Of a stretch of 64,000 nt of DNA, positions 45,829 through 54,112 are shown piece after piece. The stretch comes from Streptomyces sp. Ag109_O5-1 (GTDB lineage: Bacteria > Actinomycetota > Actinomycetes > Streptomycetales > Streptomycetaceae). Position numbers and translations under genes: made by a program. Position 1 is the first letter of the stretch; each line of letters opens with the position of its first letter. The stretch is taken from the NCBI RefSeq assembly GCF_003814875.1, contig NZ_RKQF01000001.1, positions 558,001 to 622,000 on the forward strand. The letters run 5' to 3'. A model generated the notes under the pieces. It saw only the letters and a program-made list of their open reading frames with translations. It searched no databases and was not told the DNA's origin.

Positions 45829-47354
45829 CCGCCGGTGTCGCGACGTCCCGTTCCGGCAGGTGGGCCGGGCCGAACGGCTTCGCCCGACTGGTGCACGCGG
45901 AGTGGACCAAGTTCCGGACCGTCCGCGGCTGGGTGATCGGCACGGTGGTCGCGGCGCTGTTGCCGGTGCTGGTGGCCGTGCTGGCCGGGGTCAGCAGCGA
46001 TCAGAGAGGATCGCAGACCGTTCCGGTCGGACCGGGCGGCGAGCCGGTCACCGACAGCTTCTACTTCGTGCACCGGCCGCTGGCGGGAGACGGCGGTATG
46101 ACCGTCTCCGTCTCCGCGCTCAGCAGCAGCATCCCCAGCGGACCGGCGGACCTGGAACCCGGCACCGTGCCATGGGCGAAGGCCGGGCTCGTCATCAAGC
46201 AGAGCACCCGTCAGGGATCGCCCTATGCGGCGATCATGGTGACCGGCGGCCACGGCATACGGATGCAGAACGACTACGTCGACGACACGGCCGGCCCTCC
46301 CGGCCCCGCCTCCGCCGCGACCGTCCGCCGGCTGCGGCTGGACCGCTCGGGAGACGCGATCACCGGCTACGCATCCGCCGACGGCACGCACTGGACCAAG
46401 GTGGGCACCGTGCACACGAGCGGGCTCGGACCGGCCGTGCAGGGCGGGCTGTTCGTCGCGTCCCCGCCCGCCGTGGACGGCAGGGGCACCCGCGGCAGTG
46501 TGTCCACGGCCGTCCTCGGGGATCTCCGGGGCCAGGGGAACTGGGCCGGTGGTGACTGGACGGGCACTCAGGTGGGGCCCGAATCCCCCACCTTCGCCGG
46601 GTACCCGCGCAACACATCGGGTTCGTTCACGGGAGCCGCCGGCCGTCTCACGGTGACCGGCGCCGGCGACATGGCACCCGCCGTTCGCGAGACCCTGCCC
46701 ACCGGTGGCACCCTCGGCGACCTCCTCACCGGCACGTTCGCCGCGCTGATCGTGGTGGTCGTCGTCGGGACGCTGTTCATCGCCACGGAATACCGGGAGA
46801 ACCTGATCCGCGTGACGCTCGCCGCCGCCCCCGCACGGAGCCGGGTGCTGCTGGCCAAGGCGGCGGTGCTGGGAGGCGTCACCTTCGTCGCCGGGCTGGC
46901 GGGAGCGGCCGTCGCGGTCCCGCTCGGCGAGCGGCTCGCCCGGTCCCACGGCGTGTACGTCTTCCCGGTGACGGCTTCGGCCGAACTGCGGGTGGAGTTC
47001 GGGATGGCGGCGCTGCTCGCGACCGCCTCGGTGCTGGCCCTCTCCGTCGGAACTCTCTTCCGGCACAGCGCCGGCGCGGTGACCACGGTGACCGTGGCCG
47101 TCGTACTGCCCTACGTCCTGATCGCCAACCCGTTCATGCCCGCGAGCGTGGCGAACTGGCTGGCCCGGGTGACCCCGGTCGCGGCCTTCGCCGTACAGCA
47201 GACGCTTGTGCGGTATCACCAGGTCACGAGCAACTACACGCCGTACGACGGCTATTACCCGCTGGCCCCGTGGGCCGGGTTCACGGTCCTGGCCGGCTAC
47301 GCGGTGGCGGGCCTGGCCACCGCCGCCCTCCTTCTGCGGCGGAGGGACGCATGA
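45825..47354 (+). CDS. ABC-2 permease with large extracytoplasmic beta-rich domain
   Basis: 509 residues. One membrane helix (about 32-55), then about 230 extracellular residues, then five helices between about 290 and 505. The extracellular part contains WAKAGLVIKQSTRQGSPYAA and LRLDRSGDAITGYASADGTH, features of laminin-G/DUF1349-like jelly rolls. Such insertions recur in streptomycete ABC permeases of this type, but their ligand is unknown. The start overlaps the ATPase stop by four bases and its stop overlaps the next start, so the three genes are translationally coupled. Confidence 0.85.
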   Translation: MTAGVATSRSGRWAGPNGFARLVHAEWTKFRTVRGWVIGTVVAALLPVLVAVLAGVSSDQRGSQTVPVGPGGEPVTDSFYFVHRPLAGDGGMTVSVSALSSSIPSGPADLEPGTVPWAKAGLVIKQSTRQGSPYAAIMVTGGHGIRMQNDYVDDTAGPPGPASAATVRRLRLDRSGDAITGYASADGTHWTKVGTVHTSGLGPAVQGGLFVASPPAVDGRGTRGSVSTAVLGDLRGQGNWAGGDWTGTQVGPESPTFAGYPRNTSGSFTGAAGRLTVTGAGDMAPAVRETLPTGGTLGDLLTGTFAALIVVVVVGTLFIATEYRENLIRVTLAAAPARSRVLLAKAAVLGGVTFVAGLAGAAVAVPLGERLARSHGVYVFPVTASAELRVEFGMAALLATASVLALSVGTLFRHSAGAVTTVTVAVVLPYVLIANPFMPASVANWLARVTPVAAFAVQQTLVRYHQVTSNYTPYDGYYPLAPWAGFTVLAGYAVAGLATAALLLRRRDA

Positions 47355-48124
47355 GACAGGCCCTGCGCGCGGAATGGACGAAGACACGGACCGTCAGCGG
47401 CCCGCTGTGGCTGCTGCTCGGTACGGTCGCGCTGACCGTGGCCCTGAGCGCCTGCGCGTGCTCGGTGGTGAGCTGCGGGTCCGCCGGCTGCGGTGACATG
47501 ACCAGGCTCAGCCTGGTCGGCGTCCAACTGGGCCAGGCGCCGGTCGTCGTCCTGGCCGTACTGGTCGTCGCGGGTGAGTACGGCACGGGCATGATCCGCA
47601 CGACCCTGACGGCGATGCCGCGTCGCGCCACCGTCCTGGCGGTCAAAGCCGTCACGCTCACCGGGATCGTGGCCGCGGCCGGGACCGTCGCGGTTCTCGG
47701 CTCGCTGGCGTCCGGGCGGCTTCTCCTGCCCGGCCGTGCCTTCATGGCCGCCCCCGGCCATCCGCCCCTGTCCCCGACCGAGGGCCCCACGCTCCGTGCG
47801 GCCCTCGGATCGGTCCTCTACCTGACCCTGATCGCCCTGCTCAGCCTCGGCGTCGCCACCGTCGTACGGGATTCGGCGGCCGGTATCGGAATCGTCCTCG
47901 GCCTGCTCTACCTGCTCCCCGTCGTCTCCGCGACGATCGGCGATCCGCACTGGCAGCGCCTGCTCCAGCGGATCGGGCCGATGGACGCCGGGCTGGCCGT
48001 CCAGGCCACCACCGACATCCACAGCCTGCCCATCGGCCCCTGGCCCGGCCTCGGCGTGACCGCCGGATGGGCCACCGCGGCACTCCTGACCGGCGGGCTG
48101 ACGCTGCGCATCCGTGACACCTAG
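47351..48124 (+). CDS. ABC-2 permease, second subunit
   Basis: 257 residues, six predicted helices. The N-terminal ALRAEWTKTRTVSGPLWLLL resembles that of the first permease (LVHAEWTKFRTVRGWVIG), and EYGTGMIRTTLTAMPRR corresponds to the other's EYRENLIRVTLAAAPAR. The two are therefore paralogous halves of one heteromeric exporter. ATG 47351 overlaps the previous stop (ATGA). Minisatellite repeats begin 40 bases after the stop. Confidence 0.88.
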   Translation: MRQALRAEWTKTRTVSGPLWLLLGTVALTVALSACACSVVSCGSAGCGDMTRLSLVGVQLGQAPVVVLAVLVVAGEYGTGMIRTTLTAMPRRATVLAVKAVTLTGIVAAAGTVAVLGSLASGRLLLPGRAFMAAPGHPPLSPTEGPTLRAALGSVLYLTLIALLSLGVATVVRDSAAGIGIVLGLLYLLPVVSATIGDPHWQRLLQRIGPMDAGLAVQATTDIHSLPIGPWPGLGVTAGWATAALLTGGLTLRIRDT

Positions 48125-48164
48125 CACTGCCGGCCTCCACTTCGACGCCCGGCCCTCGGCCCGC

Positions 48165-48243
48165 CGCCTCACCCGGTCTCCGGCCCGTCGCCTCACCCGG
48201 TCTCCGGCCCCTCGCCTCACCCGGTCTCCGGCCCCTCGCCTCA
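48165..48243. repeat. 24-bp tandem repeat, 3.3 copies
   Basis: Unit CGCCTCACCCGGTCTCCGGC plus CC(G/C)T, in copies at 48165, 48189 and 48213 and a partial copy at 48237. Copies 2 and 3 are identical and copy 1 differs by one base. It lies in the space after the ABC transporter operon. Copy number is likely variable between strains. Confidence 0.85.
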
Positions 48244-48344
48244 AAGTAGCTCCACACGTCCGGCGGCAACTCCGGCCGGTCCGGTGCCCGGATGCCGGAC
48301 GAGGACCTCGCGGAGCCAGATGCACTGGTCCCGGTCATGCACAA

Positions 48345-48383
48345 AGCCTCATCCGGCGGGAGTCGACCGCGCCGGATGAGGCT
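48345..48383 (-). terminator. Hairpin terminator of the APC permease gene
   Basis: 14-bp perfect stem AGCCTCATCCGGCG with an 11-base loop, 20 bases after the stop at 48403. Confidence 0.8.
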
Positions 48384-48402
48384 GACGTGCGTACCGCCGG
48401 AT

Positions 48403-49881
48403 TCACCCCGCCACGGCGCTCTCGGGTGTCAGATAGTCCTCCTCGATCTCCCTCTCCCCGAACGGCCACACCTTCTCCAGCCGCGCCCAGACGAGGAACG
48501 CCACGCAGCCGAGGGCGAGCCAGGCCAGGGACCACTCGATGGGATGGCGGCCCGGGGAGTTCCTGTCGGCGTAGCCGTAGATCACGCACCAGCCGGCGAA
48601 GGCGAGGATGCTCGGCACGGGGTAGAGCCACATCCGGTAGGGCCGTTTCAGCTCCGGCTGCCGGTGGCGCAGCACCGTGAGCGCCACGATCTGGGCCAGC
48701 GCCTGGACGATCACCATCACGGTGGTGAGGAGTTGGATGAGCGTGGCGAGGTCGGTGTGACGGCCGATCAGGAAGCCGACGGCGGTGATCACGCCCATGG
48801 TCGCGAGGCCCAGCATGGGGAAGCGGTGCTTGGGGTGTAGCTTCTCGTACGGCCGGAAGAAGACCCGGTCGCGGGCCGCGTCGTAGGGCACCCGGGAGCC
48901 GCCGAGCAGGCCGGTGAAGACCGAGGCGAAGGCCGTGATCAGGATCAGGACGGTGACCGTGTCGGCGGCCCCCTTGCCCCAGGTCTTCTCGAGGACCGCC
49001 GAGGCCACGGAGGTCGACGCGATGTCGGCCGGGTTCGTCATGCGGTGCCAGTCGATGACACCGAGGGTGCCGATCTGGAGCAGCAGGTAGATCGCCATGA
49101 TGCCGAGGATCGAGAAGAGGATGGAACGCGGCAGGACGCGGCCGGGGTCCTTGATCTCGGCGCCCATGTAGGCGGTGGTGTTGTAGCCGAGGTAGTCGTA
49201 GATGCCGATGGTCAGGCCCGCGGCGAAGCCGAGCCAGAAGTGGTCGCTGGTCAGGTCGAAGGCGCGCGCAGGGTAGGTGAAGGCCAGGTGCGGGCTGAAG
49301 TCGCTCGCCGCGGCGACGATCACCAGCAGCACCGAGGCGATCATCACCGCCCACATCACGGCGGTGATCCGGGCGATGTGCTCGATACCGCGCCAGAGCA
49401 GGAGCACCACCAGGGCGATGACGCCGAGCCCGATCAGGTCGCCGGAGGTCTGGCCGAGGCCGGGGGCGAGGTAGCCGAGGTACTGGACGAAGCCGACCAC
49501 GCCGGTGGACATGATCAGCGGGATGAAGAGCATCGCCGTCCATACGAACAAGAACGGCATCAGGCGTCCGGTGCGGTACTGGAAGGCCTGGCGCAGATAG
49601 ACGTAACTGCCGCCGGACCCGGGCATCGCGGCGCCGAGTTCGGCCCAGACCAGGCCGTCGCAGAGGGCGAGCACCGCGCCCGCGACGAAACCGATCACCG
49701 CCTGGGGGCCGCCGAACGCGGCGACCATCAACGGGATGGTCACGAACGGGCCGATGCCGCACATCTGGCTCATGTTGATGGCGGTGGCCTGGAACAGGCC
49801 GACGCGCCGGACGAAGCCGCCTTCGGACGGCGGACTACCGGGACCGAGGGGACTACCGGGACTACCAGGGCTACCGGACAT
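48403..49881 (-). CDS. APC-superfamily amino acid/amine permease
   Basis: 492 residues, twelve predicted helices. The first helix region FQATAINMSQMCGIGPFVTI and later GLVWAELGAAMPGSGGSYVY are the APC fingerprint for substrate and sodium/proton coupling. A Gly/Ser/Pro-rich N-terminal tail of about 25 residues is unusual but has a good start: ATG 49881 with AGGAG seven bases upstream. Expression is probably tied to the divergent ROK regulator; the shared operator at 49994 lies between them. Substrate unknown; an amino sugar-linked role is only suggested by context. Confidence 0.9.
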   Translation of the reverse strand: MSGSPGSPGSPLGPGSPPSEGGFVRRVGLFQATAINMSQMCGIGPFVTIPLMVAAFGGPQAVIGFVAGAVLALCDGLVWAELGAAMPGSGGSYVYLRQAFQYRTGRLMPFLFVWTAMLFIPLIMSTGVVGFVQYLGYLAPGLGQTSGDLIGLGVIALVVLLLWRGIEHIARITAVMWAVMIASVLLVIVAAASDFSPHLAFTYPARAFDLTSDHFWLGFAAGLTIGIYDYLGYNTTAYMGAEIKDPGRVLPRSILFSILGIMAIYLLLQIGTLGVIDWHRMTNPADIASTSVASAVLEKTWGKGAADTVTVLILITAFASVFTGLLGGSRVPYDAARDRVFFRPYEKLHPKHRFPMLGLATMGVITAVGFLIGRHTDLATLIQLLTTVMVIVQALAQIVALTVLRHRQPELKRPYRMWLYPVPSILAFAGWCVIYGYADRNSPGRHPIEWSLAWLALGCVAFLVWARLEKVWPFGEREIEEDYLTPESAVAG

Positions 49882-49896
49882 GGCGGGGCTCCTGAG

Positions 49897-49980
49897 GCAG
49901 GGACGGGGCGAGCAGGACGAGGAGGACGAAAAAGACAAGAAGGACAAGGAGAACGAGGAGGAGCAGGCGTCGGCCGACAG
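49897..49980 (-). other. Polypyrimidine 5' leader of the permease mRNA
   Basis: About 80 bases that are nearly all purine on the plus strand (repeated GAGGAC, AAGGAC and GAGGAG units), hence CU-rich in the permease transcript. This is a strong strand asymmetry for this genome. It may be structural or regulatory; no open frame here is convincing. Confidence 0.5.
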
Positions 49981-49993
49981 GGCGGGATGGCCG

Positions 49994-50016
49994 ATAAAGT
50001 TAAGGAGCCTTACTAG
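49994..50016. promoter_or_regulatory. ROK-type operator, copy A
   Basis: Imperfect inverted repeat with TAAAGTTA and CTTACTA arms. It matches the perfect palindrome at 51318-51340 at 17 of 23 positions (opposite strand). It lies between the permease and the ROK regulator gene. Confidence 0.6.
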
Positions 50017-50056
50017 ATGCGTCAAGTATGCGACGGGAATCGGTGAGAATGGTCCG

Positions 50057-51244
50057 ATGGCCGCCAGCGATGTCGTAGAGCAGCAGGAACAGCCCTGGAG
50101 CCGGCAGCGCCTGCGCAGCACCAACGAGCGGCTGCTGCTGGACCGGCTGCGCGCGCTCGGCTCCGCGTCCCGGGCCCAACTGGCCCGCGAGACAGGGCTG
50201 TCGAAGCCGACCGTGTCGAGTGCGCTGGCGTCGCTGGAGTCGGCGGGGCTGGTCCACGAGGTCGGCACCCATGCCCCGGAGCGCGGCCGCACGGCCGTGC
50301 TGTACGCACCCGACCCGGCGGCGGGATACGCGCTCGGCATCGACGTCGGGCGCGGCTGGCTGCGGGTGGCGGTCGCCGACCTGGACGGCACCCTGGTCGC
50401 CCGCTCCGACGTGCGCAACCGGGCCCGCGGCTCGGGTGCCATGGCCGACCTGCTGGTCGGCACCGCACGACAGGTCGTCGCGAACTCGGGGGTGGACCCG
50501 GCCGCGGTGGTGCACGGGGTGGTGGGCACGCCCGGGGTGTACGACGAGCGGCAGCGGCGGGTGCGGTACGCCATGCATCTGCCGGGCTGGGGCCGGGCGG
50601 GGCTGTTCGACCGGATGCGCGCGGAGCTGGGCGTTCCGCTGGAGGTGCACAACGACGCCAATCTCGCGGCGCTGGGCGAGTACACGTACGGCGTCGGTGC
50701 GGGCAGCCGGCTGTTCGCGTACATCATGATCGGCACCGGCCTGGGGATGGGGGTGGTCAGCGAGGGCCGGCCGTTCACCGGGGCTCATGGGCTCGCCGGG
50801 GAGATCGGGTTCCTGCCCTGGCCCGGACAGCAGCGGAAACCGGAGCGGCTGGAGGACGCCGTGTCGGGGGTGGCCGTGGTGGAGACGGCGCGGCGGCTCG
50901 GGATGACCGGGCAGCTCACCGCGAAGTCCGTGTTCGACGCGGCGCGTCAAGGTGACCAGGCGGCTGTCGAGGCGGTACGCCTCGAGGGCGAGCGGATCGC
51001 GCACACGGTGGCGGCGGCCGCGGCCGTGCTCGACCCCGACCTGGTGGTTCTGGGCGGCGGGGTCGGCCACAGCGTCGATCTGCTGCTGCGCCCGGTACGG
51101 GATCACCTGCGCACTCTCACCCCGTTGCGCCCGAAGCTCGCGCCCAGCCGGCTGGGTGAGGACGCGGTGCTGCTCGGCGCGGTGGCCACGGCCCTGGGGA
51201 CCGCCCGTGACCTGGTCTTCGAGCGCCGGTCGGTCGCCTCCTGA
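50057..51244 (+). CDS. ROK-family transcriptional repressor (CsnR-like by context)
   Basis: 395 residues. Winged helix-turn-helix at about 15-80 (RLRSTNERLLLDRLRALGSA, QLARETGLSKPTVSSALASL), then the ROK sugar-kinase fold with ALGIDVGRGWLRVAVADLDG and HNDANLAALGEYTYG, GTGLGMGVVSEGRPFTGAHG. The usual Cys zinc motif CxCGxxGC is missing, as in several ROK repressors. ATG 50057 has GGTGAG nine bases upstream. Operators at both its own promoter and that of the downstream glucosaminidase suggest it represses both; in S. lividans the ROK protein CsnR controls chitosan utilisation. Confidence 0.9.
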   Translation: MAASDVVEQQEQPWSRQRLRSTNERLLLDRLRALGSASRAQLARETGLSKPTVSSALASLESAGLVHEVGTHAPERGRTAVLYAPDPAAGYALGIDVGRGWLRVAVADLDGTLVARSDVRNRARGSGAMADLLVGTARQVVANSGVDPAAVVHGVVGTPGVYDERQRRVRYAMHLPGWGRAGLFDRMRAELGVPLEVHNDANLAALGEYTYGVGAGSRLFAYIMIGTGLGMGVVSEGRPFTGAHGLAGEIGFLPWPGQQRKPERLEDAVSGVAVVETARRLGMTGQLTAKSVFDAARQGDQAAVEAVRLEGERIAHTVAAAAAVLDPDLVVLGGGVGHSVDLLLRPVRDHLRTLTPLRPKLAPSRLGEDAVLLGAVATALGTARDLVFERRSVAS

Positions 51245-51317
51245 TTCCGGCGCCGCCAACTCGCCCGGGCGCCACGGTGATTGACACGTCCCTCTCGGGA
51301 CCCTAGCTTGAGCCAGG

Positions 51318-51340
51318 TTAGTAAAGTTTCCTAACTTTAC
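51318..51340. promoter_or_regulatory. ROK-type operator, copy B
   Basis: Contains the perfect palindrome GTAAAGTT-TCCT-AACTTTAC (51321-51340) plus a TTA flank. It ends 16 bases before the glucosaminidase start, where a bound repressor would block expression. Confidence 0.65.
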
Positions 51341-51356
51341 GAGCCTGGAGACCATC

Positions 51357-54071
51357 GTGTTCCCTCGCCCCGCCCCCGGATACCGCCTCGGCGCGGCCGC
51401 CGTGACCCTCGGCCTGCTCGGTTCACTCAACACCAGCGCCTGGGCCGGTGCCCGCGACCCGGCCCACGGGCACGCCCGGGTCACCCGTGTGCCGTCGGTC
51501 GCCGGGTCCGAGACCCCGCTGTCGGGCTTCGCGATCCAGTCGACGGCGAAGGTGGGCGACTCCGCGTCGGCGGTCTCCTCCCCCGGCTATCCGGCGAAGG
51601 GCTGGTATCAGGCCGGGTCCCGCTCCACGGTCCTGGCCGCGCTCCTCGCCGACGGGGTGTACGACGACCCGTTCGTCTCCACCAATCTGCAGAAGATCCC
51701 CAAGTCCCCCTTCCAGGTGCCGTGGTGGTACCGCAGCGACTTCACGGTGCAGGACACCGCGCAGCGCACCTACCTGGACTTCAGCGGGGTGATCTCGGCG
51801 GCCGACGTGTACGTCAACGGCCACCGGGTCGCGACGGCCGCCGACGTCACCGGCGGCTACACCCACCACGAACTGGACGTCACCTCACTGGTGAGGTCCG
51901 GGACGAACACGGTCGCCTTCCGTATCCAGCCGAACGATCCGAACAAGAACTTCACCATGGGCTGGCTCGACTGGCTCCAGCCGCCGCCCGACCAGAACAT
52001 GGGCATCGTCCGTGACGTCCTGGTCCGGCGCGGCGGCCCGGTCGCGCTGCGCGACGCGCACGTGGTGACGAAACTCGCGGTGCCGTCCCTGGCGACGGCC
52101 GACCTGACGGTGAAGGCGCAGGTCCGCAACGACTCGGACACGGCAGTCACCGCCGGGGTCACCGGCACGGTCGCCGGAGTGACGCTCACCAGGTCCGTCC
52201 CGCTCGCCGCCCACCAGACGAGGACCGTCGCCTTCACCCCCGCCGACACACCCGGTCTGCACCTCACCTCCCCGAAGGTGTGGTGGCCGGCGGGCATGGG
52301 CGGCCAGCCGCTCTACGACCTCGACCTCACCGCGTCCGTCGCCGGCACGGCCTCGGACACCACCCAGGAGAGCTTCGGCGTCCGGGACGTCCGGGCCCCC
52401 TTGAACTCCGACGGCGCCCGCCAGTACTCGATCAACGGCCGCCGGCTGCTGATCAAGGGCGGCGGCTGGTCACCGGACGAGTTCCTGCGCTGGGACCGCA
52501 CCTATGCCGAGGACCGCCTGAAGTACGCCCTCGACCTGGGCCTGAACGCCATCCGGCTGGAAGGCCACATCGAGCCCGACGAGTTCTTCGACCTCGCCGA
52601 CCGCCTCGGCGTCCTCACCCTGCCCGGCTGGGAGTGCTGCGACAAGTGGGAAGGGCAGGTCAACACGAGCGAGAGCGGACAGAAGTGGACCGCCGCCGAC
52701 TATCCGGTCGCCCAGGCCTCGATGGCCGCCGAGGCCGCCCGGCTGCGTGACCACCCGAGCGTGGTCTCCTTCCTGATCGGCAGCGACGCCGCGCCCGACG
52801 CGAAGATCGAGAAGAACTATCTGGACGCCCTGGGCGCCGCCGACTGGGCCGTCCCGGTGGTTCCCGCCGCCTCCGACAAATCCGCTCCCCAGCTGGGCAG
52901 TTCGGGCATGAAGATGACCGGCCCCTACGACTGGGTGCCGCCGGGCTACTGGTACGCCAAGCGCGAGGGCGGCGCCGCCGGCTTCAACTCCGAGACCAGC
53001 GCGGGCCCGGACATCCCCACCCTCGACACCCTGCGCCGGATGATGACCCCGGCCGAACTCGACACCCTCTGGAAGGACCCGGACGCCAAGCAGTACCACC
53101 GCTCTCCGTCCGCGACCTTCGGCACCCTGAAGATCTACGACGCCGCGCTCACCGGCCGCTACGGCGCCCCGACGGGCCTGACCGACTACGTCCGCAAGGC
53201 GCAGCTCGCCCAGTACGAGAACGTCCGCGCCCAGTACGAGGCGTACGGACGCAACCAGACCGACGCCTCCAAGCCGTCCACCGGGGTCGTCTACTGGATG
53301 TTCAACAGCGGCTGGACATCCCTGCACTGGCAGCTGATGGACCGTTACCTCGACCAGGGCGGCGCCTACTTCGGCGCGAAGAAGGCCAACGAGCCCCTGC
53401 ACATCCAGTACTCCTACGACAACCGCGCGGTCGAGGTGGTCGGCAACCGGCCCGCCCCGGCGTCCGGGCTCACCGCACGGGCGACGTTGTTCAACCCGGA
53501 CGGCACCCAGCTGTACGACAGGACCGTCCCGGGCCTCTCCGTCACCGGCGGCGGAGCGCACACCACCGCTCTCACCCTGCCGGCGTCGGTGAGCGGGCTG
53601 TCGTCGACGTATCTGGCGCGGCTGGTCCTGACCGACGCGGACGGCAGGGAGGTGAGCCGCAACGTCTACTGGCTCTCCACCAGGCCCGACACCCTCGACT
53701 GGGCGAAGTCCGACTGGTACCACACACCTACGACGGGCTACGCGGACCTGACGGGGCTGTCGTCGATGGCCGAGGTCCCGGTGACGGCGTCGGCGTCGAC
53801 GACGGACTCGGACGGCACCTCCACGACCACGGTCACGATCCGCAACACGGGCACGGGCAGGACCCCGTCCCTGCTGACGGACGTCCATCTCGTCGACGCG
53901 CAGGGCAGGCCGGTGCTGCCGGTGCGCTGGTCGGACAACGAGGTCAGCCTGTGGCCGGGCGAGTCCGCGACCCTGACGGCCACCTACCGGACCGCCGACC
54001 TGCACGGCTCAGTGCCCCAAGTGCGGGTCTCCGGCTGGAACGCGCGGGAGCGGACGTACGCGGCACGATGA
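51357..54071 (+). CDS. csxA: Secreted GH2 exo-beta-D-glucosaminidase
   Basis: 904 residues. A signal peptide (about 1-31, ending AWA) leads to a jelly-roll domain (SGWYQ-type GWYQAGSRSTVLAALL, WWYRSDF), an immunoglobulin-like domain, the TIM barrel (about 340-640) and two beta-rich C-terminal domains. The catalytic signature FNSETSAGPDIPTLDTLRRM and SFLIGSDAAPDAKIEKNYLD correspond to the nucleophile Glu and acid Asp of CsxA from chitosan-degrading actinomycetes. It releases glucosamine from chitosan ends outside the cell. GTG 51357, with GGAG upstream. Beta-mannosidase-like specificity is less likely given these motifs. Confidence 0.9.
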   Translation: MFPRPAPGYRLGAAAVTLGLLGSLNTSAWAGARDPAHGHARVTRVPSVAGSETPLSGFAIQSTAKVGDSASAVSSPGYPAKGWYQAGSRSTVLAALLADGVYDDPFVSTNLQKIPKSPFQVPWWYRSDFTVQDTAQRTYLDFSGVISAADVYVNGHRVATAADVTGGYTHHELDVTSLVRSGTNTVAFRIQPNDPNKNFTMGWLDWLQPPPDQNMGIVRDVLVRRGGPVALRDAHVVTKLAVPSLATADLTVKAQVRNDSDTAVTAGVTGTVAGVTLTRSVPLAAHQTRTVAFTPADTPGLHLTSPKVWWPAGMGGQPLYDLDLTASVAGTASDTTQESFGVRDVRAPLNSDGARQYSINGRRLLIKGGGWSPDEFLRWDRTYAEDRLKYALDLGLNAIRLEGHIEPDEFFDLADRLGVLTLPGWECCDKWEGQVNTSESGQKWTAADYPVAQASMAAEAARLRDHPSVVSFLIGSDAAPDAKIEKNYLDALGAADWAVPVVPAASDKSAPQLGSSGMKMTGPYDWVPPGYWYAKREGGAAGFNSETSAGPDIPTLDTLRRMMTPAELDTLWKDPDAKQYHRSPSATFGTLKIYDAALTGRYGAPTGLTDYVRKAQLAQYENVRAQYEAYGRNQTDASKPSTGVVYWMFNSGWTSLHWQLMDRYLDQGGAYFGAKKANEPLHIQYSYDNRAVEVVGNRPAPASGLTARATLFNPDGTQLYDRTVPGLSVTGGGAHTTALTLPASVSGLSSTYLARLVLTDADGREVSRNVYWLSTRPDTLDWAKSDWYHTPTTGYADLTGLSSMAEVPVTASASTTDSDGTSTTTVTIRNTGTGRTPSLLTDVHLVDAQGRPVLPVRWSDNEVSLWPGESATLTATYRTADLHGSVPQVRVSGWNARERTYAAR

Positions 54072-54077
54072 GCGGAC

Positions 54078-54104
54078 GGCCCGGCCGAGAGATCCGGCCG
54101 GGCC
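54078..54104. terminator. Bidirectional hairpin terminator
   Basis: 9-bp perfect stem GGCCCGGCC with a 9-base loop between the convergent glucosaminidase (ends 54071) and secreted protein (ends 54113) genes. Confidence 0.75.
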
Positions 54105-54112
54105 CCGGTCCC

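Noticed and set aside
48165..48243. Possible CRISPR array
   Set aside because: The units are adjacent with no spacers and no cas genes are near; it is a simple tandem repeat.
50022..50778. Extension of the APC permease upstream to 50778
   Set aside because: That reading lies antisense to the ROK gene and is Ser/Arg-rich; the permease start at 49881 has a proper ribosome site and fits the family.
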